NCBI GenBank assembly: GCA_002427535.1
Contig: DIRK01000025.1
Location: 30,298-61,240 of the forward strand
DNA length: 30,943 nucleotides
Reading direction: 5' to 3'
DNA from: Mageeibacillus sp. UBA5438
Lineage (GTDB): Bacteria; Bacillota; Clostridia; Saccharofermentanales; DTU023
Below the pieces are notes generated by a model. The model was not told the DNA's origin. It saw nothing but the letters and a program-made list of their open reading frames with translations, and made no database searches. Each line of letters starts with the position of its first letter. Position 1 is the first letter of the stretch. Shown in pieces: positions 1 to 7,543 of this stretch. Position numbers and translations under genes: made by a program.

Positions 1-891
1 TCACTGCCCTTGAAGGCAGTGGACGATGTCTCCTTCAATATTAAGTACAAAGAGACATTGGGACTTGTCGGTGAATCAGGTTGCGGCAAAACGACCGTAG
101 GGCGTACCCTCTTGTGGCTGTATCCGCCGACGGCGGGCGATGTGTATTTTGACGGGGGCCAAATCTCCAAAAAGAATGTGAGGGCACTGCGCCGCAATAT
201 GCAGATGGTCTTCCAGGATCCTTATTCATCCCTGAACCCGCGCATGACCGTTGAGGACATCATCGGAGAGTCGCTTTCCATCCACCGTATCTTTAAAACA
301 AAAGCGCAACAGCGCGAACGCGTGTACGAATTAATGCGCCTTGTAGGATTGAACAAAGAGCACGCGACGCGTTACGCCCACGAATTCTCAGGCGGCCAGC
401 GCCAAAGAATCGGCATCGCAAGAGCACTTGCCATTAACCCCAAATTCATCGTCTGCGACGAATCGGTGTCCGCCTTGGACGTGTCGATTCAGGCGCAGAT
501 ATTGAATATGTTTAAAGATCTGCAGGACCAGCTTGACTTAAGCTACCTGTTTATCGCCCACGACATTTTGGTCGTGACCTATATGAGTGACCGGATCGCC
601 GTCATGTATCTTGGCAAAATTGTTGAGATGGCCAAGACGGATGAAATTAATAATAATCCGATTCACCCCTATACAGAGTCTCTTTTTTCCGCCGTCCCGA
701 TCCCCGATCCGAAGACGGCAAGAGAGAGCAAACGCATTGTGCTTGAAGGAGATGTTCCGAGCCCGTTGCATGTTCCGAGCGGATGCGCGTTTAGAACGCG
801 TTGCCGTTACGCGACCGAGCAATGTGCTTTGGAGACACCCCCCTTTGAGGATAGAGGCGATGAACATTTTGTCGCCTGTTGGAATCGCTAG
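1..891 (+). CDS. oppF: Oligopeptide ABC transporter ATP-binding protein, OppF-like (5' truncated)
   Basis: This is the ATPase that powers oligopeptide import, working in the cytoplasm with a second ATPase (OppD) and two permeases. The reading frame is open to the left edge and family members have some 30-40 further N-terminal residues, so the gene begins outside the window; the TTG at position 10 is not the real start. Visible motifs in order are the Walker A loop GESGCGKTT, the Q-loop region MVFQDPYSSLNPR, the signature FSGGQRQRIGIARAL, Walker B FIVCDES followed by SALD, the switch histidine in LFIAHD, and the C-terminal oligopeptide-transporter extension (NPIHPYTESL, then a Cys-rich tail). 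In Walker B the usual DEP is DES, a mild variant that keeps the catalytic Glu. The binding-protein gene follows 139 bp downstream, so this looks like the end of an opp operon. OppF versus DppF cannot be settled here. Confidence 0.93.
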   Translation, partial: SLPLKAVDDVSFNIKYKETLGLVGESGCGKTTVGRTLLWLYPPTAGDVYFDGGQISKKNVRALRRNMQMVFQDPYSSLNPRMTVEDIIGESLSIHRIFKTKAQQRERVYELMRLVGLNKEHATRYAHEFSGGQRQRIGIARALAINPKFIVCDESVSALDVSIQAQILNMFKDLQDQLDLSYLFIAHDILVVTYMSDRIAVMYLGKIVEMAKTDEINNNPIHPYTESLFSAVPIPDPKTARESKRIVLEGDVPSPLHVPSGCAFRTRCRYATEQCALETPPFEDRGDEHFVACWNR

Positions 892-898
892 GCACTGT

Positions 899-963
899 GT
901 CCGCAATTTATTTGCGGGACAAGGAGAAAGAAAAGCATATCGCGCGATCTAAAAAAAGATCGC
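899..963 (+). promoter_or_regulatory. Two hairpins between oppF and the binding-protein gene
   Basis: Two inverted repeats lie in the 139-bp gap. CCGCAA at 901-906 pairs with TTGCGG at 912-917. GCGATCT at 944-950 pairs perfectly with AGATCGC at 957-963 around a six-A loop. Neither is followed by a T run, so they look like RNA processing or stabilising hairpins rather than complete terminators. Such elements often let the downstream binding-protein transcript outlast the rest of an opp message; that role is inferred. No convincing -35/-10 pair was seen. A 12-bp palindrome of TTTT-CCGG-AAAA form also occurs at 989-1000. Confidence 0.45.
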
Positions 964-1030
964 AGCCGCCGAACCGGAACGGCACCCTTTTTCCGGAAAA
1001 GTTTCATTGAAAGATGAAAAGGAGGAAAGA

Positions 1031-2815
1031 ATGAAAAAGTTACTGACAATTCTTCTCGTATTCGTCATGATCTTTACGGTCGCGGCCTGTGGTCCGTCCA
1101 CACCGGCGCCGACGGATCCTGAGAAAACCGAAGGTCCTGTATCATCAGAACCCGGTGGTGAAGAGCCAAGTGATGTGGTTGATCCGCACGACTGGGCGGC
1201 CTATGACGCCCTGATCAAAGAGATCAAGTCCACCACGGACTTGAAAGCCCGTGTCGACCTGATGCACAAGGCTGAAGACATGCTGATGGAAACGGGCGCG
1301 ATCGTCCCGATCTATCACTACAACGACAACTTTATGGCGAAATCAGACCTTAAGGGCTACTATGTTACGCCCTACGCCTATAAGTACTTCGAGAAGGCCA
1401 CCTATGGCGACAAGTCCACACTGAACCTGTGTATCGCCAGTGAGCCGCAGTACATTGACCCCGCGTTGAACACGGCGGTCGACGGCGCGGTATTGGCCGT
1501 TAACTCGTTCTCCGGTCTTGTGACCTACAACGAGAACATGGAGCTTGTGCCTGACACAGCCGAAAAAATTGACATCTCAGATGACAGCCTGACCTACACC
1601 TTCACCATGCGTGATGGTCTGAAATGGTCCAACGGCGATGACTTTGACGCGCACGACTTTGTGTACTCCTTAAAGCGCGCAGCGGACCCCGCAACGGGCG
1701 CCGACTATCGCTACATGCTCGACGTCATCAAGGGCTACCCCGAAGATGAGACAGAAGACATCGACAACCTCGCTGTCACCGCCTCAGAAGACGGAAAAAC
1801 GCTCACCATTGAGCTGAAGTCCGTTACGGCGTACTTCCTTGACCTCTGTGCGTTCCCGACCTACTTCCCTGTTCACCAGGAGTCTGTTGAATCCGCTCCC
1901 GGCTACAAAGATGCCGACGGCAACATCGTAGACCCCGCAGCCTGGACGCAGGAAGGCGGCTTTGTGTCAAACGGCGCGTTTGTGAATACGGGCTGGGTCC
2001 ACAACCAGAGCATGACCTTTGAAAAGAACCCTCTGTTCCACCGTGCGGACAATGTCAAACTCGAAAAACTTCACTTCATGCTGAGTGACGACGACACCAC
2101 CATCTATGCGGCCTACAAGGCGGGCGACCTCGACTTCATCGACAACGTTCCGCCCGATGAGATCAAAACACTCTTAGAGACAAATGATCCTGAGTTCCAC
2201 GTCGTGGATAACCTGGGAACCTACTTTGTCATCTTTAACGTGAACTCCGACCTCTTCGCCGGTAAAACAGCCGACCAGGCGAACAAGATGAGAAGAGCTT
2301 TCATGTATGCGATCGACCGTGAATACATCGTGGACGCTGTGGGACAGACCGGTCAGACATTGGCCAACTCCTTCCTGCCGCCCCTGATGCTCGACGGCAC
2401 AGGTCATGAGTTCAAGCAGAATTCTGCGACCTACACCTATCCGGACGAGGCATCCGCAGGCTACTTCCCCTACGCGCAAGATCTTGACAGGGCACGTGAA
2501 CTCTTAGAAGAAGCGGGTTTTGAATTCGGCGACGACGGCAAATTGCTTGCCTCCTCACCGCTGCACATTGAATACCTCTTCAACACGCACGAGGCGCACG
2601 CCGCCATCGCGCAGATCATCATCGATGACTTGGCTCAGCTCGGCGTCGAGATGGTCGTCAACCAGATGGACTGGGATACCACCCTGGCCGAGAGAAAAGC
2701 GGGCAACTATGACGTGGCCCGTCACGGCTGGATCGCTGACTTCAACGACCCGATCAACATGCTTGAAATGTGGACGACAGACAGCGGCAACAACGACGCT
2801 CAGTTCGGAAGATAA
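1031..2815 (+). CDS. Oligopeptide-binding lipoprotein (SBP family 5), apparently circularly permuted
   Basis: This is an extracytoplasmic, lipid-anchored substrate-binding protein that would feed peptides to the Opp transporter encoded upstream. The ATG at 1031 is chosen because AGGAGG lies at 1020-1025, just upstream; a TTG at 1007 has no such site. Residues 1-20 are a lipoprotein signal (MKKLL, hydrophobic core, VAAC with Cys20), followed by a Pro/Glu/Ser-rich linker. Residues about 51-127 (HDWAAYDALI..., ARVDLMHKAEDMLMETGAIVPIYHYND, ..., YKYFEKATY) match what I know as the extreme C-terminus of this family. Only after them comes the usual N-terminal start (LNLCIASEPQYIDPALNT) and the rest of the fold. 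The protein ends at WIADFNDPINMLEMWTTD...NDAQFGR, which in relatives is directly followed by the relocated type of segment. The 594-residue length is normal for the family plus linker, so nothing is missing, only reordered. The frame is continuous. A misassembly between paralogues is the main alternative. Confidence 0.9.
   Translation: MKKLLTILLVFVMIFTVAACGPSTPAPTDPEKTEGPVSSEPGGEEPSDVVDPHDWAAYDALIKEIKSTTDLKARVDLMHKAEDMLMETGAIVPIYHYNDNFMAKSDLKGYYVTPYAYKYFEKATYGDKSTLNLCIASEPQYIDPALNTAVDGAVLAVNSFSGLVTYNENMELVPDTAEKIDISDDSLTYTFTMRDGLKWSNGDDFDAHDFVYSLKRAADPATGADYRYMLDVIKGYPEDETEDIDNLAVTASEDGKTLTIELKSVTAYFLDLCAFPTYFPVHQESVESAPGYKDADGNIVDPAAWTQEGGFVSNGAFVNTGWVHNQSMTFEKNPLFHRADNVKLEKLHFMLSDDDTTIYAAYKAGDLDFIDNVPPDEIKTLLETNDPEFHVVDNLGTYFVIFNVNSDLFAGKTADQANKMRRAFMYAIDREYIVDAVGQTGQTLANSFLPPLMLDGTGHEFKQNSATYTYPDEASAGYFPYAQDLDRARELLEEAGFEFGDDGKLLASSPLHIEYLFNTHEAHAAIAQIIIDDLAQLGVEMVVNQMDWDTTLAERKAGNYDVARHGWIADFNDPINMLEMWTTDSGNNDAQFGR
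1181..1413 (+). other. Relocated C-terminal-type segment inside the binding protein
   Basis: About 77 codons, from DPHDWAAYD to about KATYGDK, carry the two-helix plus strand element that closes family-5 binding proteins: the 'AYD-LI' helix, the 'R--LMH-AE--LM' helix, the '-IVPIY-YND' strand and the 'KYF--AT' end. Here it lies between the lipoprotein linker and the ordinary mature N-terminus. The boundaries are judged by family knowledge and are good to a few codons. No second copy exists after the stop codon: only 50 bp separate the stop from the terminator, in which no frame can hold it. Confidence 0.75.
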
Positions 2816-2818
2816 GTC

Positions 2819-2856
2819 CAATGCTTATTAAGCATTGAACGGATCTTCTAATCCGT
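2819..2856 (+). repeat. Two small inverted repeats after the binding-protein stop codon
   Basis: CAATGCTTA at 2819-2827 and TAAGCATTG at 2829-2837 form a perfect 9-bp inverted repeat around one base. ACGGAT at 2839-2844 pairs with ATCCGT at 2851-2856. Together with the terminator at 2866 they form three hairpins in 85 bp. They could protect the 3' end of the message, or mark a recombination scar at the new end of the permuted gene; both are inference. Confidence 0.5.
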
Positions 2857-2865
2857 CGACAAAAT

Positions 2866-2904
2866 ACCCGGATCTCCCCTCAAGGAGGTCCGGGTTTTAA
2901 TTTT
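2866..2904 (+). terminator. Rho-independent terminator after the opp genes
   Basis: A 12-bp stem (2866-2877 with 2884-2895, one G-U pair) with a six-base loop is followed by TTTT-AA-TTTT. It closes the opp transcription unit. Confidence 0.9.
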
Positions 2905-2927
2905 CAGGGGGCTTGTTTGCTTTTGTA

Positions 2928-2933
2928 TATAAT
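2928..2933 (+). promoter_or_regulatory. Candidate -10 box for the pyrophosphatase gene
   Basis: A perfect TATAAT lies about 90 bp upstream of the hppA start, just after the opp terminator. No good -35 was found at 16-18 bp spacing, so the call rests on position and the -10 alone. It would leave a leader of roughly 85 nt with no recognisable riboswitch. Confidence 0.4.
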
Positions 2934-3023
2934 CATGCTACTATCTATTAGGTACGGGGGAAGAGGTATGCCTATTTTGCGCGTCTTTTCTCAAAATCCA
3001 AGTAAATTATAAGGAGTGTGGAG

Positions 3024-5207
3024 ATGAGTCTTGTCATCTTAACGATTGTCATGGCATTCGGGACCGCTTTGGCCCTCGGATATGCCGCCATCAATTTTTA
3101 CGCCGTCAAGCGTATGGATGAAGGAACAGAACGTATGCAGGAGATCGCGCTCGCGATCCGCATCGGCGCGAGTACCTTCATCAACTACGAATACCGTATC
3201 GTCGCGATCATCGCGTCGATTATCGCAGTAGTCTTAGGGGTCATGATCACATGGCAGATGGCCGTCGCCTTTGTGATCGGCGCTGTGATGAGCGCCCTTG
3301 CGGGTTATATCGGCATGAAGATCGCCACTTATTCAAACGTCCGTGTGACGAATAAGGCACGCGAAACAAGAAGCCTTTCTGAAACACTGAAAGTCGCCTA
3401 CCGGGGCGGAACCGTCATGGGCCTTTCAGTCGGCGGATTTGCCCTGTTGGGGATCCTGATTGTCTACCTTGTTTTCGGTCACGCCTTAGGCCAGATGAAC
3501 GACATCATCGAAGGCATTGAGCATATCAACTGGTGGGGCCTGCCCACCACCTTCACCATTACGCTGTCAGGCTACGCGCTCGGCTGTTCCATCATCGCGA
3601 TGTTCAACCGCGTCGGCGGCGGTATCTACACCAAGGCCGCGGATATGGGCGCGGACCTTGTTGGCAAAACAGAAGTTGACATCCCGGAAGATGACCCGAG
3701 AAACCCCGCCACCATCGCGGACAACGTCGGTGACAACGTCGGTGACGTGGCAGGATTGGGCTCTGACCTTTTAGAATCCTACGTCGGTGCGATTATGTCG
3801 GCCGTAATTCTGGCTTGTGAAGTTTTCAGAAGCCATCACATCGATGTCAGCAAGAACATGGTCGCGGCCATGATTAACTTCCCGCTCATCTTCGCCGCGG
3901 GTGGCCTGGTCGCCTGTGTATTGGGCATCATGTCACTGCTCATGAAGAAGAAACTCTCTGAAAACCCGCATCACGAACTGAACCTGTCAACATGGATCTC
4001 TGCCGGTCTGACCCTCGTCTTTGGTACCGCGATCGCCTGGGTGTTCTTCTCGAATATCCCCGCGGTGGATTTGAAGAACGCACAGTTTACCGCCGGCTGG
4101 ATTTCGCCGCTCTTAGCCGCCAGCATGGGCGTGATCGCCGGTATCGTCGTCGGAATGTTCGCGGAATACTACACGAGCTATTCCTACAAACCGACCATTA
4201 CAATCGCTGAATCAACACGTGAGGGCGTCGCCCTGACCGTCACCGAAGGCCTGGCCGTCGGGATGAAATCGACGATGTACCCCTGTGTCACCTTAGGACT
4301 TGCCATCTTGGGCGCGTACCAATTAGCGGGCATGTACGGCGTCGCCATGGCCGCGACCGGCATGCTCTCCTTTGTCACGGCGACCGTGTCAGTTGACACC
4401 TACGGCCCCATCGCGGATAACGCGGGCGGCATCGCTGAGATGAGCTTCTTGGACGACGAAGTCCGTCAGATCACGGACACATTGGACGCTGTGGGCAACA
4501 CGACCGCCGCGATCGGCAAGGGCTTTGCCATCGGCTCCGCCGCGCTGGCCGCGCTCTCCATGATCTCGTCCTACCTGTTTACCTTTACCCCTCCGACGGA
4601 GATGATCATTCTCGACGCCATCCAGCCCCTGACCTTGGTCGGGCTCGTCATCGGCGGCGCCTTGCCCTTCATGTTCTCCGGCATGCTGATTGACTCTGTC
4701 ACGAAGACAGCGCGTCTTATGGTAGTGGAAGTCCGCCGCCAGTTCCGTGAGATCAAGGGCCTGTTGGAAGGTGAAGTTTTGCCTGACTATGAGACATGCA
4801 TCGCCATCTCGTCTAAAGGCGCCTTAAAAGAAATGCGCGGATCCGCGCTCTTTGCCGTGCTGTTCCCCGTGATCTCCGGCTTCGTCTTTGGCCCCCTCTT
4901 TGTGGCCGGCCTCTTGATCGGCTCAACCCTTTCCGCGATCATGCTCGCGCTCTTCACCGGCAACGCCGGCGGCGCCTGGGACAACGCGAAAAAGTTCATC
5001 GAAGTGGGCGGCGTAGAAGGCCTCTCCCGCGAGTCGGAAGAGCATAAGCACGCGATTGTCGGCGACACCGTCGGTGACCCCCTGAAGGACACCGTCGGAC
5101 CTTCACTTGACATCCTGATCAAGATCATGTCCGTCGTCTCCCTCGTCATGGGTGCCGTGTTCGCACGCTTCAACCTGTTAGATCTTATTAAGTCACTTCT
5201 GGCTTAA
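3024..5207 (+). CDS. hppA: Membrane-bound, ion-pumping pyrophosphatase, K+-dependent type
   Basis: This integral membrane enzyme hydrolyses pyrophosphate and uses the energy to move H+ or Na+ out of the cell. The ATG at 3024 is preferred because AAGGAG at 3011-3016 is 7 nt upstream; the in-frame GTG at 3018 is too close to it. The 727-residue protein is almost entirely hydrophobic segments (about 16 expected for the family). The substrate-binding signature is intact: KAADMGADLVGK, EVDIPEDDPRNP at residues 217-228, then DNVGDNVGDVAG from residue 233. The C-terminal acidic/lysine motif near GDTVGDPLKDTVGPSL is also present. GNTTAAIGKG at residues 491-500 has Ala where K+-independent enzymes have Lys, which places it in the K+-dependent class. 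Whether it pumps H+ or Na+ cannot be read safely. It is a single-gene unit between two terminators. Such pumps save energy in fermentative anaerobes. Confidence 0.97.
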   Translation: MSLVILTIVMAFGTALALGYAAINFYAVKRMDEGTERMQEIALAIRIGASTFINYEYRIVAIIASIIAVVLGVMITWQMAVAFVIGAVMSALAGYIGMKIATYSNVRVTNKARETRSLSETLKVAYRGGTVMGLSVGGFALLGILIVYLVFGHALGQMNDIIEGIEHINWWGLPTTFTITLSGYALGCSIIAMFNRVGGGIYTKAADMGADLVGKTEVDIPEDDPRNPATIADNVGDNVGDVAGLGSDLLESYVGAIMSAVILACEVFRSHHIDVSKNMVAAMINFPLIFAAGGLVACVLGIMSLLMKKKLSENPHHELNLSTWISAGLTLVFGTAIAWVFFSNIPAVDLKNAQFTAGWISPLLAASMGVIAGIVVGMFAEYYTSYSYKPTITIAESTREGVALTVTEGLAVGMKSTMYPCVTLGLAILGAYQLAGMYGVAMAATGMLSFVTATVSVDTYGPIADNAGGIAEMSFLDDEVRQITDTLDAVGNTTAAIGKGFAIGSAALAALSMISSYLFTFTPPTEMIILDAIQPLTLVGLVIGGALPFMFSGMLIDSVTKTARLMVVEVRRQFREIKGLLEGEVLPDYETCIAISSKGALKEMRGSALFAVLFPVISGFVFGPLFVAGLLIGSTLSAIMLALFTGNAGGAWDNAKKFIEVGGVEGLSRESEEHKHAIVGDTVGDPLKDTVGPSLDILIKIMSVVSLVMGAVFARFNLLDLIKSLLA

Positions 5208-5226
5208 TCGAATCGCTCAGACATTC

Positions 5227-5268
5227 AAAGGACGGGTTCTCCCCAAGGGGTGGAACCCGTCCTTTTAT
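5227..5268 (+). terminator. Rho-independent terminator after hppA
   Basis: AAAGGACGGGTTC at 5227-5239 pairs perfectly with 5253-5265, and an inner CCCC/GGGG pair extends the stem. A short T/A-rich tail (TTTTATAT) follows. Confidence 0.92.
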
Positions 5269-5284
5269 ATGAGACAATAACGCC

Positions 5285-5839
5285 ATGAGTCATGCAGAAA
5301 AAAGACTGTTCACCGCCATCGAGATCCCTTATGAATGGCACCTGGCCATCCGCCGCTTACAAGATACATTGCGGCGCGAAGGCGTACGCGCACGCTTCAC
5401 CCCTGAAGCGCGCATCCACCTCACCTTAAACTTCATCGGGGAGACAAGAGAAGAGGCGCGAATACGAGATGTGTTAGCGGGTTTAGAGCGCCCTGTTGCT
5501 CCCTCCTTATCATTGGGCTCCGTCGGCCTATTTCCCCGCCGTAAAGGCGGCGACCTCATCGTCTGGGAGATCGACTGTGACCCTTCCTTTTTGGTCTACC
5601 AGGAACAAGAAAAAAAAGCACTCGGATCCTTAGACCTCCCTATGGACAACAGGCGCTATCGCCCGCACCTTACGATCGCGCGGGAGGCCTTCGGCGATTA
5701 TTTAAAAACAGATGCGTTCAATCACAACCAGAATGAAACAAACGCCTTCCGTATCAAGGAAGCCGTGTTGTTCCAATCCTTATTTGAAGCGGGAAAATTG
5801 CAGTACCTTCCGCTTCTTCGGTACTTGTTTTCAAAGTAG
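5285..5839 (+). CDS. thpR: RNA 2',3'-cyclic phosphodiesterase (LigT/ThpR family)
   Basis: This is a small cytoplasmic 2H-phosphoesterase. The family opens 2',3'-cyclic phosphate ends of RNA and was first noticed as a tRNA ligase-like activity. Both catalytic motifs are visible: HLTL at residues 45-48 and HLTI at 128-131, in the pattern R-HLT that defines the family. The length of 184 residues is normal. The ATG at 5285 fits the usual N-terminus (RLFTAIEIP), but no Shine-Dalgarno sequence stands upstream and the hppA terminator ends only about 17 bp before, so initiation may be leaderless or weak. The SDR gene follows 12 bp after the stop and is probably co-transcribed. Confidence 0.9.
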   Translation: MSHAEKRLFTAIEIPYEWHLAIRRLQDTLRREGVRARFTPEARIHLTLNFIGETREEARIRDVLAGLERPVAPSLSLGSVGLFPRRKGGDLIVWEIDCDPSFLVYQEQEKKALGSLDLPMDNRRYRPHLTIAREAFGDYLKTDAFNHNQNETNAFRIKEAVLFQSLFEAGKLQYLPLLRYLFSK

Positions 5840-5851
5840 AAAGGCCAAGCG

Positions 5852-6661
5852 ATGTTTCAGATTACAAAAGCACTCGTCACAGGCGCAAGCTCAGGGATCG
5901 GAAAGGGCATCGCGGATCAATTATTGGGTGAGGGCTGCGAAGTCTTTGCTTTATCAAGGCGGGTGTTAGATGAGAACCAGTTCCAAAAAGGGGGGACCCT
6001 CCACCAAATTGCCTGCGACATCACGGACGAACAGTCCTTAATCGAAGCCTTTGATCAAATAAAAGAAAAAACCGATCGTTTAGATGTGTTGTTTTCAAAC
6101 GCGGGTTTTGGGATCGCGGGGGCCATCGCGGATACCCCCAAAACCCAAGTCATCCGCCAATTTGATTTAAATGTCTTCTCAGCGGTGGAGGTCATACGAA
6201 AAGCCATCCCGTTATTAGAGACAGCCGGGGGAAGGATTCTTTTGACAAGCTCTGTGGCCGCCGTGGTGCCATTACCCTTTCAAAGCTTTTATTCAGCCAC
6301 CAAAGCTTCTTTGAATATCCTGGCGCAAACCCTTGATACTGAGTTAAAGCCCTTTGGCATCCGTGCCATCGCGGTCATGCCGGGGGATGTCTCGACAAAC
6401 TTCACAGACCACCGCGACAAGAAGGTTTGTCCCGTGACGCATTACGGGGAACGCTGTGAGTCGTCGATTGCCCGTATGGAAAAAGACGAACGGGAGGGGA
6501 CCGCCCCCCGGGTGATCGCGGGGAAGTTCATCCGCATTGCTAAAAAGAATCATCCGAAGCCTCTGTACGGCCTGGGATTCTTTTACAAATGTGTGCTCTT
6601 GCTCTACAAGCTTTTGCCCGTGCGACTGATGAATAAGCTGATTGCGCTGCTGTACGGTTAG
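5852..6661 (+). CDS. Short-chain dehydrogenase/reductase (SDR)
   Basis: This is an NAD(P)-dependent oxidoreductase of the classical SDR type; its substrate is not identifiable. The Rossmann glycine motif TGASSGIG is at residues 10-17, followed by the adenine-ring strand CDITD, SNAGFG (a Ser replaces the first Asn of the usual NNAG), catalytic Ser in LLTSSVA, and YSATK with Tyr147 and Lys151. The post-catalytic PGDVSTNF segment is typical. The C-terminus (GLGFFYKCVLLLYKLLPVRLMNKLIALL) is hydrophobic and basic, suggesting membrane association as in SDRs that act on lipids or sphingoid-type ketones. At 269 residues it is family-sized. An A/G-rich weak ribosome site precedes the ATG, and it probably shares a transcript with thpR. 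Confidence 0.88.
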   Translation: MFQITKALVTGASSGIGKGIADQLLGEGCEVFALSRRVLDENQFQKGGTLHQIACDITDEQSLIEAFDQIKEKTDRLDVLFSNAGFGIAGAIADTPKTQVIRQFDLNVFSAVEVIRKAIPLLETAGGRILLTSSVAAVVPLPFQSFYSATKASLNILAQTLDTELKPFGIRAIAVMPGDVSTNFTDHRDKKVCPVTHYGERCESSIARMEKDEREGTAPRVIAGKFIRIAKKNHPKPLYGLGFFYKCVLLLYKLLPVRLMNKLIALLYG

Positions 6662-6665
6662 TCAC

Positions 6666-6693
6666 TTGCCAAACCAAGAACATATGGTAAAAT
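6666..6693 (+). promoter_or_regulatory. Sigma-A-type promoter of the tRNA-Ala gene
   Basis: The -35 box TTGCCA (6666-6671) and -10 box TAAAAT (6688-6693) are separated by 16 bp, and TGG directly before the -10 makes it an extended -10. The predicted start near 6700 lies about 25 nt before the mature tRNA. Confidence 0.75.
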
Positions 6694-6724
6694 GAGCGGG
6701 CGTCCGAAACAAGGGACGTGACCC

Positions 6725-6800
6725 GGGCGATTAGCTCAGTTGGGAGAGCGCTGCGTTCGCATCGCAGAGGTCGAGAGTTCGAATCTCTTATCGTCCACCA
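6725..6800 (+). tRNA. tRNA-Ala (anticodon CGC), CCA encoded
   Basis: The 76-nt cloverleaf folds fully: acceptor GGGCGAT with ATCGTCC, D arm GCTC/GAGC, anticodon stem CTGCG/CGCAG with loop TTCGCAT giving CGC, and T arm with the TTCGAAT loop. The acceptor contains the G3-U70 wobble pair, the identity element read by alanyl-tRNA synthetase, which confirms Ala. It reads GCG codons. The CCA end is encoded. Its partner enzyme gene alaS lies about 6.5 kb downstream. Confidence 0.97.
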
Positions 6801-6806
6801 AGAGGG

Positions 6807-6832
6807 CGCCCGCAAGATAAGCGGGCGTTTTT
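6807..6832 (+). terminator. Rho-independent terminator after tRNA-Ala
   Basis: CGCCCGC (6807-6813) pairs with GCGGGCG (6821-6827) and is followed by five T. It sits 6 nt after the tRNA CCA end and 18 nt before the next start codon. Confidence 0.9.
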
Positions 6833-6850
6833 CATGAGAGAGAAGAAACG

Positions 6851-7543
6851 ATGCCGAAAAACAAAAATGATCAGATTGCCGCCATCTTCGACTTGGACGG
6901 CACCCTTTTAGACACCCTGCCTTCACTTATCGCCGCCGCGAACGAAACCATGCGGCTTATGGGACTTCCCGGCTTTGGCGACGAGACGGTCGTCACCTTT
7001 GTCGGCATGGGTTGGCGCGTCTTTGTCGACCGCATGATGGACGCCGCGGGTATAGCCGACCCAAAAACAATTAAACTGGCGCAAGAAATCTACCTTGAAA
7101 CATTCACACGGATGAGCAGCTACCATGTCACGCCCTTTCCCGGCATTTATGAATTGTTAGTATCTTTAAAAGAAGCGGGCTTGAAAATCGCCGTCGTCAC
7201 AAACAAAAGTGACAAACTCACCTCCGGCGTCATGCGTGACGCCTTCCCCCAAGGCTATGAACTCTTTGACATTTTGCGAGGCGCCAAACGCTTCGTGCCC
7301 TTAAAACCCGATCCGACAGCCACATTCGATGTATTGAAACAACTCAACGCCTCCCCTGAAAAATCCTTTTTCATCGGGGACAGCGACATCGATATCCTGA
7401 CAGGCAAAGCCTGCGGCATGCACACCGTCGGCGTGAGATGGGGCTATCGCGACGCTTCGGAACTTGCGGCATTAAACCCGGACTTACTGGCCAACACGCC
7501 CGAAGAAGTCGGACACTTTATTTTAAAGACGATTCGTACTTAA
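6851..7543 (+). CDS. HAD-superfamily phosphatase, phosphoglycolate-phosphatase-like
   Basis: This is a cytoplasmic haloacid-dehalogenase-type phosphatase of the Gph/PpaX subgroup. Motif I is DLDGT with nucleophile Asp14 and acid Asp16. Motif II is VVTNKS, the motif III lysine is in LKPDP, and motif IV is GDSDIDI. A helical cap lies between motifs I and II (residues about 25-95). The 230-residue length fits. The physiological substrate, such as phosphoglycolate, pyrophosphate or another small phosphate ester, cannot be told from sequence. AGAGAGAAG serves as the ribosome site before the ATG. The gene overlaps the convergent acyl-CoA synthetase by 26 bp, leaving no room for a terminator between them. 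Confidence 0.9.
   Translation: MPKNKNDQIAAIFDLDGTLLDTLPSLIAAANETMRLMGLPGFGDETVVTFVGMGWRVFVDRMMDAAGIADPKTIKLAQEIYLETFTRMSSYHVTPFPGIYELLVSLKEAGLKIAVVTNKSDKLTSGVMRDAFPQGYELFDILRGAKRFVPLKPDPTATFDVLKQLNASPEKSFFIGDSDIDILTGKACGMHTVGVRWGYRDASELAALNPDLLANTPEEVGHFILKTIRT

Noticed and set aside
1007..1030. Earlier TTG start for the binding protein
   Set aside because: It runs through the ribosome site and adds charged residues before a standard lipoprotein signal; the ATG at 1031 fits.
1031..2815. Binding protein as a simple C-terminal truncation or frameshift
   Set aside because: The expected C-terminal segment exists at the front of the same protein, and no frame of the 50 bp between stop and terminator can hold it, so reordering explains the sequence better than truncation.
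2934..3010. Riboswitch in the hppA leader
   Set aside because: There is a weak TAGG/CCTA pairing but no match to a riboswitch core that I recognise.
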